This document shows positions 10,607 through 20,783 of a DNA stretch of 32,269 bases, piece by piece (the stretch's first letter is position 1; every line of letters begins with the position of its first letter). The stretch comes from Saccoglossus kowalevskii (Eukaryota; Hemichordata; Enteropneusta; Harrimaniidae), in the NCBI RefSeq assembly GCF_000003605.2, contig NW_003145293.1:53031-85299 (forward strand). Direction: 5' to 3'. The position numbers and the translations under genes are program-made. The notes under the pieces were generated by a model. The model saw nothing but the letters and a program-made list of their open reading frames with translations, was not told where the DNA came from and made no database searches.

Positions 10607-12315
10607 CTAACAACCAAGTTTGGTAAATAATATACATCCTGCAATAATCATGCATAAGCTTGCCATTATAAATGCCACATTGTAGTTTGATGTCATATCA
10701 TACAGCCACCCTAAAATAAGGTTATAACAAATATTTTTAAATTAACATTATGATTCATATCGATTCATTTCTTGAACAAATCAAACTTATCGCGTAGATG
10801 AGATAACGTATGCAAGTCCCAATAGTGATCATACATTGCAATATGAACATTCAACGGCACAAGTATTATGTAATCATGCCGAAACGATGATGACAATGAC
10901 GATGATTAAAATACCACTGTAGAAATAAAACTTTTTGTACTAACAACGGTTAGTCTTTCAACATAAAATGTAATTTCAGTAAATTGGACATCGCGACTGC
11001 CATGAATTACGATTCATTCAAATGTCGTTATATATATACCGGCAAAAAGGGCACCCATCATATTTCCGAAACCATTGAAGAGTACAAACCACCCAAGAGC
11101 GTTCGGCAGATGTTCAATACCTATACAGACTTTGAGAGTGACTGAAGACAAAGGCATAGCAACACCCATGCAGAATCCAAAGCCAGCAGCAACAGTGGCC
11201 AATATTGCATATGATCCATTGGATAAAGGCATACCAACAAAACACACACCTGCCCCGGATAGTGACACTGCCAACACTGTAGCAGGACAGAAGTATCCTA
11301 AATCGACAAACCATCCATGCAGAGATCTCCCCACAATACTTGTAATACCCATTATAGACATCAAGAATGCTGCATCGAGCGTTTTGATATTTTCAGAAAC
11401 AGCGTTTGGCACGAAATGAACTAATCCAATAATGTATGCAAATCCAATAAATAGTCCAACAGCACACATTACTTTAAGCCAGGCATTGCGTCGCAGCAAT
11501 GTAATATTTAGGGTTTCTTGTAACATTCGTGTTTTTGTGCATTTCGTCACATCTTGTTTTAACTCACATTATTTTGCTCAATTGCAACAACACTATGTAC
11601 CATGTCTTCATTGCTAGTTACCCTGCACACTTCAGTGCTGTCTTCTGGTTCCAATGTCACGTGATTATAGGATGATTCCTTCAAAATTGGTGGCTTCATT
11701 AACATTCCAGAAACAATGGCATTCATGTAAATACCTGATATCACAATCAATGCTGACCGCCATCCATATGTTTCAATTAACATCTGATATAAAGGTGGTA
11801 GGGCCACCATCCCATTGGCCAAGGCATGACGCTTTGTGAAATACTGGCCCACGATTACGATAGTTAGGATATACATAAATGTGAGTGCCGCTCCAACAAT
11901 AAAGTAAAAATATCTTTATGCACCATACAATTGGAAAGTGGTGTGAGAGTGTTAAGTTAACTGACAAAATTAACGTAATACTATCTCAGCTATTGTAGTT
12001 ATATGTATAACTGTTACTTGCATGAACAAGAATAAATGAGAAATATGCCAAGTAGGATAAAACACATATGTTTATGCAATTTCAAATGCGTTAGAAACTT
12101 GCTATTACTTGGTAATCAGTAATAATGTTTGTTTACATAAAGCACACATTTTTTTACTTCATTTTCATTACCTAGAATTAATCCATATGTAATATACACC
12201 CACTCCAAGCTTGTTGCAAATGAAGTCAACATAATAGCAACAGTTGCTATAATTCCTGCAGACACTACCATTGGTCGGCAACCAAACCGATTGGATGAAC
12301 CACCAGCAAATGGCC
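10607..12315 (-). pseudogene. Gene 3: damaged SLC16-like transporter gene, exons 2-4 present
   Basis: Reading on the - strand, exon 2 is 12315-12172 (144 nt, GPFAGGSSNRFGCRPM), exon 3 is 11890-11040 and exon 4 is 10710-10607 (WLYDMTSNYNVAF..., stop TAG). Intron positions and phases match gene 4. Exon 3 keeps GQYFTKRHALANG, YGWRSALIVI, HFVPNAVSENI and VGRSLHGWFVD, so the family is clear. Lesions: a 27-bp in-frame deletion near 11803-11815 removes nine residues present in gene 4 (FTGVGIGMM); a frameshift lies in the polar loop around 11559-11575 (exon 3 is 851 nt, off by one); and TAG replaces a Gln codon of gene 4 at the start of the cytoplasmic tail. No exon 1 homologous to that of gene 4 was found between 12316 and the array. 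The exon 3 acceptor is AG at 11891-11892, one codon later than in gene 4. It is probably a pseudogene, although the loop frameshift could be an assembly error. Confidence 0.82.
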
Positions 12316-12494
12316 CTATAAGTAATAGGAATAACACACAACGTAACAGATCCAGCACACTTGTTGTAATATATGGCACTTGAAGAATGTTGTACATTGA
12401 GATAACGTGTCATTTATATCAGTTCAGTTTGTCTGTCAAAATGTATCTCCATTTTTTTAAGGAAACGAGTTAAAATCTTTTCAATGTTCAATTC

Positions 12495-12833
12495 TTTTAA
12501 AAGTTCCTTTTCATTAGCGAATAGCGCCCGCACTCAACAATAATTAGAATGAATTGTTGGTCAAAATTTTATCACGTGCATCTGTTGGCTAAGCTTGTTG
12601 TACATACATCCAAATGAGTATAGGAAACATTAATGCGTATTTCATGTTTGTAATGACTGGTTGTATTGTGCTGTCTTGTTTTCAGGATGCAGCCTGATAT
12701 TTGTTACTTTCTTGGTTTCAATTTTTGTGGTTGGTGGAAGATGTGTTGATTGGTTGTTTAGTTCATTGTTTAGACACTCTGTAGCTTGAAATGGTATGGT
12801 TCCAAAATTTGATATGGCGGTATATTCTAAAAG
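12495..12833. mobile_element. Second copy of the MITE-like element, inverted and truncated at one end
   Basis: Shares with the reverse complement of 7366-7817 the strings TTGGCTAAGCTTGTTGTACAT, CAAATGAGTATAGGAA, TTGTAATGACTGGTTGTATT and GATATGGCGGT. Its left end keeps the terminal repeat (AAAGTTCCTTTTCATTAG ... TTGGTCAAAA). The opposite terminal repeat is missing after GATATGGCGGT. The ORF on the - strand at 12642-12836 runs through the element and has no protein support. Confidence 0.72.
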
Positions 12834-13454
12834 CATGACATCAAAATGATTTATGTATATTTATTTACTGTTGTAGATCCTGAGAACTAGCCATTGAATA
12901 TGATATCCGGAATAAATGGTATGATTAACAAGCTTTATTAATTATTGTTGGCAATAATTCAATATGAATTGGTAGCAAACTGTGATAGCAAATCTAGTCG
13001 TTGTATAGTTATGCTTCAAAAATAAATTGTAAAAGGTCTTGAAAAAAGATTCAAATATAGATATGTATTTTTTTAAATATTAAGATGAAATAGTGTCCAA
13101 CAAATTAATTTGTATATCGTAGCTTAACTTTAAAGAATTCACAAAAATATTATAAAATGAAATATATTAAATAGAAATATGTGTATTTTTATATGTGAAA
13201 GCGGCTGGCCCACTCAAACATATAATGATGTGAGGTCTTTTTTTTCTTTCATTTCTTTGTTTATGAAACAAATTGTGTTTTAAAGACTGCAAAGTTTAAA
13301 ACACTCACAGTGCAACACCACTTTACCTACATGTCTCTTCTCTTGCTTGCGTGTGAAAGTACATGGTTTAGTGACTAAATCTAATTTTTTTCAAATAATA
13401 GAATTTCTTTTATTTGGAGGGTTCTTATAAAAAAATAGAACAGATGTAATAAAT
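12834..13454. other. AT-rich spacer between gene 3 and the tandem array
   Basis: No ORF, splice-like exon or transposon end was recognised. The - strand was checked for the missing first exon of gene 3 (expected to resemble the YKWVVVIG / LFAEYF segment of gene 4); none was seen. Confidence 0.45.
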
Positions 13455-14749
13455 TAATGTTAGTATTTTATTTTAATTGCAACACTAGATGTGATTTATC
13501 AGCTGGAAAATGGTTTATCGCAGAAATGAAGTTGTGGCTAGACTGCAAGCCTCATGGGTACGATTTATAGGGTCTGTCCAATTGTGTTTTGAGGTGAGTG
13601 AATTGTAATGCTTCATTAATCTAAGGCGTTACTTGATGTTCACTGATTGTAATATTAATGAATTAATTTTAATATATTATTTTAATTTCAACACTAGATG
13701 TGATTCAAAGCTGGAAAATCTTATATCACAGAAATGAATCGCAGTTAGACTGCAAGCCCCATGGGTACAATTTATAGGTTCAGTCCCATTGTGGTTTGAG
13801 GTGAGTTAATTATAATGCTTCATTAATAATAGGCATCATTTCATGTTCACTGCTTGTAATATTAATGAATTAATTTTGATATATTATTTAATTTCAACAC
13901 TAGATGTGACTTATCAGCTGGAACATGGTATATCGAAGAAATCATGCTGCTGCCAGACTGCAAGCTCTATGGGAAGAAGTTATAGGTGCTGTCCCATTGT
14001 GTTTTGAGGTAAGTGAATTGTAATGTTTCATCAATCTAAGGCATCACTCGATCATCAGTGCTTGTAATATTAATGAATTAATTTTAATATTTTATTTTAA
14101 TTTCAACACTAAATGTGATTTCCCAGCTGGAAAATGTTATATCGAAGAATTTAAGCTGCTGCTAGACTGTAAGCCTTATGGCAAGACGTTATAGGTTCTG
14201 TCCCATTGTGTTTTGAGGTAATTGAATTGTAATGTTTCATTAGGCTAAGGCATCACTCGATCATCAGTGCTTGTAATATTAATGAATTAATTTTGATATA
14301 TTATTTTAATTTCAACACTAGATATGATTTCCCAGCTGGAAAATGGTATATCGCAGAAATGAACTGTGGCTAGACTGCAAGCCGAAATGGTACAAGTTAT
14401 AGGTCCTGTCCCATTGTGTTTTGAGGTGAGTGAATTTGATTGCTTCATTAACCTAATGCATCACTTGATCCCCAGTGTTTGTAATATTAATGATTTAATT
14501 TTAATATTTTATTTTAATTTCAAAAATGAAGCTGCAGCTAGACTGCAAGCCCCATGGGTACAATGTATTGGTCCAGTCCCATTGTGGTTTGAGGTGAGTG
14601 AATTGTAATGTTTCATTAAACTAAGGCATCATTTTATCTTCAGTGCTTCTAATTCTGATGAATTCATTTTAATATATTATTTTAATTTCAACGCTAGATG
14701 TGATATCCCAGCTGGAAAATGGTATATTGCAGAAATGAACTGTGGCTAG
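13455..14749 (+). repeat. Tandem array of about 209-bp units with exon-like cores (6-7 copies)
   Basis: The landmark CAACACTAGATGTGA or a close variant starts at 13480, 13689, 13895, 14104 and 14313, giving periods of 209, 206, 209 and 209. Unit 6 (from 14521) has lost about 41 bp just after its first three bases, so unit 7 starts only 168 bp later (14689). Each unit has a pyrimidine-rich AG (TTTCCCAG in several), then a core that in unit 3 reads MVYRRNHAAARLQALWEEVI... to ...VPLCFE, and then a donor-like GAG|GTGAGT or GAG|GTAAGT. Units 1 and 3 are open through the core, and unit 6 is open from its deletion point. Units 2, 5 and 7 have one-base indels, and unit 4 has stops and a weaker GTAATT donor. 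The in-frame run at 14366-14608 spans units 5 and 6. It could be an amplified exon plus intron or a satellite; no protein family is recognised with confidence. Confidence 0.85.
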
Positions 14750-15066
14750 TGTGATAGGTATTTTCGATGTTTCGAAACCTTTCACTTAGGTAACCGGGAT
14801 TCAGATGTTCTCCACATTGGACTCACAAAGCACACACAGAAGCTCAATTCGTGTCACCTTCGATTCTCCGACTGACTCCTCGTGCCTCACTTCGAGACAG
14901 CTTCAAATCACTTTATTAACTTGTCAACCATTAGCCAATTATAATAGAGTATAAGAGACTTTGAGGCGTTGCCTCCAAACGAACAGCCAATCACACAAAA
15001 GTTTTACACATCATAACACAATTGATTATTCGTCACTATATTAGGAAAATTACTATCATAGTGTCA
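14750..15066 (-). repeat. Probable 3' LTR of the Gypsy-type element
   Basis: On the - strand it begins TGACACTATGATAG and ends CCTATCACA, giving TG...CA borders and 317 bp. It contains a TATA-like TTATAATT and, shortly after, AATAAAG as a candidate poly(A) signal. It lies just after the stop of the env-like frame (15090). A purine-rich tract is not evident between 15067 and 15089, and no second LTR is in the window, so the boundaries are provisional. Confidence 0.6.
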
Positions 15067-15089
15067 ACGTCAGTTTATATTTATGGGCG

Positions 15090-17239
15090 CTAATGGGCTT
15101 GCAATAATATTCCACAGTTGACATCAATATACATCATTAGTTTGTATTTCAAATCACCCCATTTAATATTTAACACAGACGTGAATATGCCTCGCTCGAT
15201 GGTCAAATTCCCGATTACGGGTCGCTTTGCAAAGGCCAAATGACTCGGTGACACGTACAGGGTCATGACATTTATCAAGACATACAGCTTGTCATTTGAT
15301 ATCTCTAAAATCAATTTCGTACAGGGCAACTTAGGCACACGATACATTATAGAGCAGTTACGATAACATTTATACAACCGAATAATCACCAATGTCAATA
15401 AAAATCCTAAACACAATAAAATTAGAATTAAGGTTTCGTTTCGAAGTTGGATCATGGAACTCTCCAAATCTTGCAAGGGATGGTCCGTAATTAACTCATA
15501 TACTGGCAAATACAACGTTTTAGCCCGGGCCCTGGGAATGGTTGCAATCAATATACTCAAAGTTCTCACCTTACAAATTGTATATACCGACAGAATCAGC
15601 GACCCTGTACATATAATAGCCAAAATGGTTTCAATTATAGTAATAGTTTTGACCTCCAAAAATGGCAAGACAGGAATTTCATCAATTGTGTCGCTAAATA
15701 ATTTGTCCGCGATAGAATAATAAATTGGTTTGTTTTTCTTCAATAAATCCGCCGTCATGTTTAAATCCACTACCAAACATGCGTCAGAACGTACAATCTC
15801 ATCCAAATTTCCCCTATTAATGGTTATGTTAGGGAGCTGCACTCGCCCTGGATTCTCGTACATTGATTCTCCTGTAATTTCTATCAAGTCTTCTGAGTCA
15901 TAAAAGGGTATTCAGAATGGCAAATTTACCGGATGCAGAAACGCGGGGGCCTCATCTTCTGTACAACTAGTCAACAATGGTGGTATATAAAAATTATCTG
16001 AATGTATAGCGCATCCACATGGTAATTTAATTATACACATTGTACAACCTTCAATATGCTCTGGGCTTCTATCCCCGCATTCTATCAACCATTTTGTATC
16101 ATTGCCATTCAATAAGATATTCCCCTGTCCGATTTCAAGAACCTTCAGGTTGTATACAGGATTAATTATTAAATCTATTTTACATGTATTATGAATTTCC
16201 TCTTTATTATCATAGAACAAGGCCTTCATACACGACGACTTACGCATATTTATCATAGTAATTATGGAGGGAAATTTTTTTACTGACAGACCGCTACAAG
16301 TCGAGAATTGGTCCGTACTCATTTCAATATAGGAAGTTTCATCTTCATTAACCCCAAAATACTCTGAAACTGACGTCACCTTCGTGCGCCCGTTCTTTGC
16401 TGTATTATTATCAAAATGTTGAGGCCTATCACCTAAATCATAAAGGAGGGGCATAGGCATAACTATCACATTATACACCTTGAATATGTAATTTTGTTAT
16501 TGTAATGGGGATCCTAACCTTTATGTACACATTTTTGTCTGTACGCCGAAATGTCACCCTCGAATTATGGTAATAATAATTCAAATTTGTATATGCTATA
16601 TCAAAATTAGGATATTTCCTTTGTACTTTCTTCTCTACCACCCTTAAAGCATTCCCTAACACCTTTGGTCCGACCATCTGCAAGGGCAACCTTTCTTGTA
16701 ATAACACGTCAATTGAACCCACCCTACTTGTGTCTCCCTTTCAAGTAACTGTAACGTTTGCAGCCGCTGGACAGCATATCGAAACATTAAATGCGTGGAT
16801 CGCCGTTCATAATTTAACTCTTTTTCTAATGCCTCTTGATTGAGTTCCATGCTATTCAAGCGTTCTCTCCATTGCAATAAACTAGATACGATTGAATAAA
16901 TGGCCTCATGATTTTCGCCCTCTCATCTCTCGAAATGTGAGACATATAAAACTTATTCGGTTGCTCAATTAATTTCAAAATTTCCCTGTATTTCTCACAA
17001 AACTTCGGAATAAGGTGAACTGTTACGTTTGAACATAATAACTCGTTCACCCTCATCATAGGAATATCTAAATAAGGTATTGCGAACGTATGGTGCCAAT
17101 AAGTTAAACTGTTATCGATGTTCGCTACTCGTTCAAACAATACTCCATAATTGGGGTGCAGAACATAATCTCTCGTCTGCACAGATGGTTTCTATCATAC
17201 GACCAGTAATACACTAATAAATATCAACGCTAGTCTCAT
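15090..17239 (-). pseudogene. Env-like glycoprotein gene of the Gypsy-type element, broken
   Basis: Several overlapping frames on the - strand form one decayed envelope-type gene. It opens at ATG 17239 with a hydrophobic signal-like segment (MRLALIFISVLLVV), followed at once by in-frame TGA and TAG. The frame then resumes (17182-16856, several Cys), shifts near 16860-16877, 16656-16722 and 16471-16478, and meets one in-frame TGA at 15914-15912. The last part (15887-15090) has two strong hydrophobic segments, residues about 81-106 and 151-170 of that 265-residue piece, flanked by basic residues, as expected of a membrane anchor. Position between pol and the 3' LTR supports an envelope role. 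I cannot assign a fusion-protein class. None of it can make a full protein as it stands. Confidence 0.68.
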
Positions 17240-17665
17240 CTTGACATCAATTTCTCCGGAGACGCACTATAAAATTAGTAATGAAATGAAAAGAAAGGGA
17301 TATGATACATGAAAATGATAAATCTGTGGTCATTTCTCAATTTGCGTGATCGAATAGTAGAATTAAGTACCCACCTAACACGTTTCCTATGTTCTCACCA
17401 AAATGTCCACGGTGTCATAGCCCGGCATTTAAGCGAATGTGAGACTCCAACATTAACCCGTACGCAGTTAAGATGCGGGAATAACACCATCACTTAGCGC
17501 CGCCCACTTTTCTTGTAACTTAATCATGGGTTTTATCATAAATTAACTCCATGCATATTGAGGGACGATATCCCGTGAATAAACTCTTTAAACATTATTG
17601 TTAGTCATGAATGATGTGCGTCCCATGGTCTAAATAACGTTCGCCTTGTCACACCTAATCTCATT
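17240..17665 (-). other. Spacer between the pol end and the env-like start
   Basis: About 430 bases with no conserved frame. It could contain the acceptor for a spliced env message, but no site stands out. The + strand ORF 17309-17497 is not supported. Confidence 0.4.
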
Positions 17666-18031
17666 TTAATATACCTCTAAACTATTAATTAATTTCCTTC
17701 GCTTTCCTATAAGGGGTATCAGATGATTTTCTAAAAATAATCTCGCCTGTTCGTTTAAATTTTCATAACACTCCCAAGAATTTTGATCCGCTGTATAACC
17801 TACCCATTTAAAAAGATATTCTTTTCTACCATTTCTTAGTCGCCCCCTAATAATTTTTTTGATACCAAAATATCCGCTATTTTTACTGTTCAACTCCGTG
17901 TCTCTGGGCCCTTCAGAAGTATTTTCTCCTTCAGGTATATCATCTAAATTAGGAACAATTTTTTCAGTAATTCCGGTTTGAGTGGGTGGGGGTTCAATTT
18001 GAATTTCCGCATCTCCCCCATCAGTATTCAC
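17666..18031 (-). pseudogene. Chromodomain at the C terminus of the Gypsy-type integrase
   Basis: The 121-codon frame starts with an acidic, polar linker (residues 1-48). It continues as GYFGIKKIIRGRLRNGRKEY, then LFKWVGYTADQNSWECYENL, and ends in a basic tail with KRRK. The aromatic residues, KW-GY and SWE-NL pattern match chromodomains, which in chromoviruses bind modified histone tails and bias integration. The frame just upstream is broken by a stop near 18065, so the domain is disconnected in this copy. Terminal stop at 17666. Confidence 0.78.
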
Positions 18032-18429
18032 AATTTCATTTTCAGGGGTTTCCCTAATCCGTCATTTTGTTCTTCACGTAAGGCCCCATGTTTTAATCTA
18101 TTAACATGCACTATATTTTTGAATATTTTCCCATCACATGCCGTTGCAATCGGAAATTCACGGGAGATACTTTTTCAAACGTGCGATATGGCCCGTGCCA
18201 CTGATGTTCCAATTTTTTGCTTAACCCCCTTAACCTTAAGTTGTTTTAGGCGTATGCAAATAAACAATGTCCCCAACTTGGAAAGTACTCTCTTTCGCCC
18301 GCCGGTCAAAATAATATTTCATTCTTCCTTGATTAGCTTCAATGCATTTCAAAGCAATTTCATGGGCGACTTTTAATTTCTCTTTTAGTAGTTCTGCATA
18401 ATCTCGGGGTATTTTATTCCCTTGTTCCG

Positions 18430-18937
18430 GTTGTATCTATGGGCAACGTCGCCCGTCTCCCGTACGTCAAAAACGGCGTTTCCTGAATCGTTTCCTATCT
18501 GGCTACTCTATAAAAAAATAATGCAGCCGGTATAAATACGTCCCAATCTTCCTGTCTAGAGTCGCAAAACATACTTAATATTTGAATTAATGTTTGATTA
18601 AAACGTTCCGTGTTCGCGTTGCATTGTGGGTTATATGGTGTTGTGTTGGCTTTTCTGATTCCAAACATTTAACAGGTCGCCCTGATTACTTCTGGTAAGA
18701 CATTTTGACCCCTGTCTGATAAGAGACATCGTGGTGCTCCATACCTGCATATAATTTCATCAAATAGAATTCTAGCTGTTGTATGCGCGGACATGTTTTC
18801 CGTCGCAAAAGCGTCAGTCCATTTCATGAAGTAATCAGTAAACACGATGATATATCGATTTCCCGCCCGAGTTTTATGTATGGGCCCAGTAAAATCAACT
18901 CCGACCCTATGCCAGGGGGCCTCTATTTTTAATGGTA
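18430..18937 (-). pseudogene. Integrase catalytic core fragment of the Gypsy-type element
   Basis: The reverse-complement reading gives VGVDFTGPIHKT, then DYFMKWTDAF, SDRGQNVLPE and TPYNPQCNANTERFNQTL, matching the D, D-35-E arrangement of retroviral-type integrases: Asp in GVDF, Asp in SDRG, Glu in TERF. An in-frame TAA follows VIRATC and another stop follows YRVAR. Further on, at about 18100-18320, HGPYRTFEKVSPVNFRLQ and IVHVNRLKHG form a GPY/F-type C-terminal module in shifted frames. Confidence 0.8.
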
Positions 18938-20783
18938 TTAGGGGGCCTTGGAGCGTAGTTTAGGAGATTTCCTAGTGGCACGATCTACACATGTAGACAC
19001 CCAACTGTGGATTCCAGAAGCCATTTTTGGCCAATAATAATGCTGTCTGATTGAAGCATAGGTTTTTGCAAACCCAAAATGACCCGCTGTCACTTCATTG
19101 TTGAATTGTTCTAAAACGCGATTCCTTAATTTATGTGGAATGACCAATTGTTTTACACAATCCTGTTCTTTATTAAATCTACCCTTGGGGAACCAGAGGT
19201 GATACAATTTTCTATAAAATATTCGTCCCTAGTATATGCCAATATTCGCGCTTTGCGCGGTTCGGGTGGTAGGGTCCCATTTGTTAAATAATCTATTATT
19301 TGGCTTAATTCTGGGTCGGCCCGTTGCATTTCACTAACATTGCACCAGCCCGTGTCTTCAGGCGTTTCACCGACCGTATTCCCTTCACAATGTACATCTA
19401 CTGGTCTTTCATCATTAATTTCTGGTTGGGCTCTATCGGGTATTAAGGATATTATTTCTATCAAATCATCATCCTCCTCTAATTCTGTAGGCATTTGGGT
19501 CCCTTCATAGGTACGTCTAGACAATGCATCGGCGTTTTCGTGAATCTTACTGGGCCTATGTACGACTTCAAAATCATACTGTTGTAATGACCCACCTTCC
19601 GATTCGGCATTTGGGCCTTACTAACCCGAATGTATACTTTCAACTTGAATGGTCCGTTATTACCTTGAACTTTGCGTTCCTTAAATATAGGTCAAAATAA
19701 TTCCTACCACTATAATAGCGAATGCCTCTAATTGTGTTATAGAATGATTGCGCTCTGTTGGGGTTAACGCCCGCCCGCCATATGCAATAACTCTCTCTCA
19801 TCCGTCTTGTAATTGATATAAAATAAACCCGATAGCTTGCTTAATATAAATGGTTTCTCGAAATCGGGGTATGCTAATATTGGTGGATTTGTTAGCGCCT
19901 CTTTCAGCTGTTCAAATGCTCATTGACATTCTCCTGTCCATTCAAACGTTACATTTTTAATTGTCATTAAGTTCAAAGGCCTCGCTATTTTCGCATATTG
20001 GAACACTAACTTTTTATAATAATTACAAATACCTAAGAACCCTCTCAAACTTCTTACGTCATGTGGAATGGGGAAATCTCTTATAGCTGCACATTTATCG
20101 TCATTACTTATTAAATGGTCCAAATACTTTACTTCCTTACAGTCGATTTTACACTTTGCTAACTTCAGTTTTAAATTAGCCGCTCGCATCTAAATAAACC
20201 AAACAGCTCTTCTAATTTAATCCCCTAAGCACAATATTCATGAGCTGTTGGAATGAATGTCCACTCCCAGCGACTCCCATTGGACATCGGTTAAATTGAT
20301 AATTCCCAGCATGGGTCGTTAATGCACGACTGTCTGTGTGTGTGTAAGTCTAATTGGAAATATCAGATTTTTAAATCAAGCGTCGACAAATATTATGGTT
20401 TGGCTATCCCTAAAGAGTCAAAACAATCTACAATTAGAGGTAACGGATTTGGTTCTTATTTCGTAATTTAATTTCCTATAATCGACACAGAATCCGTAAG
20501 CACCTCCAGGTTTCGTAACCAAGACGACTGGAAAACTCCATTCTGACACAGAAGGGGAAATTATATCTTCACATAACATATCATCAATTTGTTTCTCAAT
20601 TTCCGACCTTTTTTGAGGAGTAACTTTGTATAGTCGACAACTAATTGGGTCAGGGTCGCCAATCAATCTAATTTTATGTTGTATTACCTTTGTGTGGCCC
20701 ATATGACCGGCAATCTCTGCAAACACATCTCCATTCATATTTAAGAATTTCTTTAATGTTCTTTTTGTCCATACCTATAAAGT

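Noticed and set aside
11075-11419. 114-codon + strand ORF
   Set aside because: It is the antisense shadow of gene 3 exon 3. The - strand frame has clear transporter homology; the same pattern occurs at 25074-25262 against gene 4.
11565-11600. GTGAGT in gene 3 exon 3 as a splice donor that would explain the frame change
   Set aside because: The frame resumes within a few bases, leaving no room for an intron, and gene 4 is uninterrupted at the same place. A frameshift is simpler.
13455-14749. CRISPR array
   Set aside because: The units are about 209 bp, similar throughout, with no short repeat and unique spacer pattern, and the DNA is eukaryotic.
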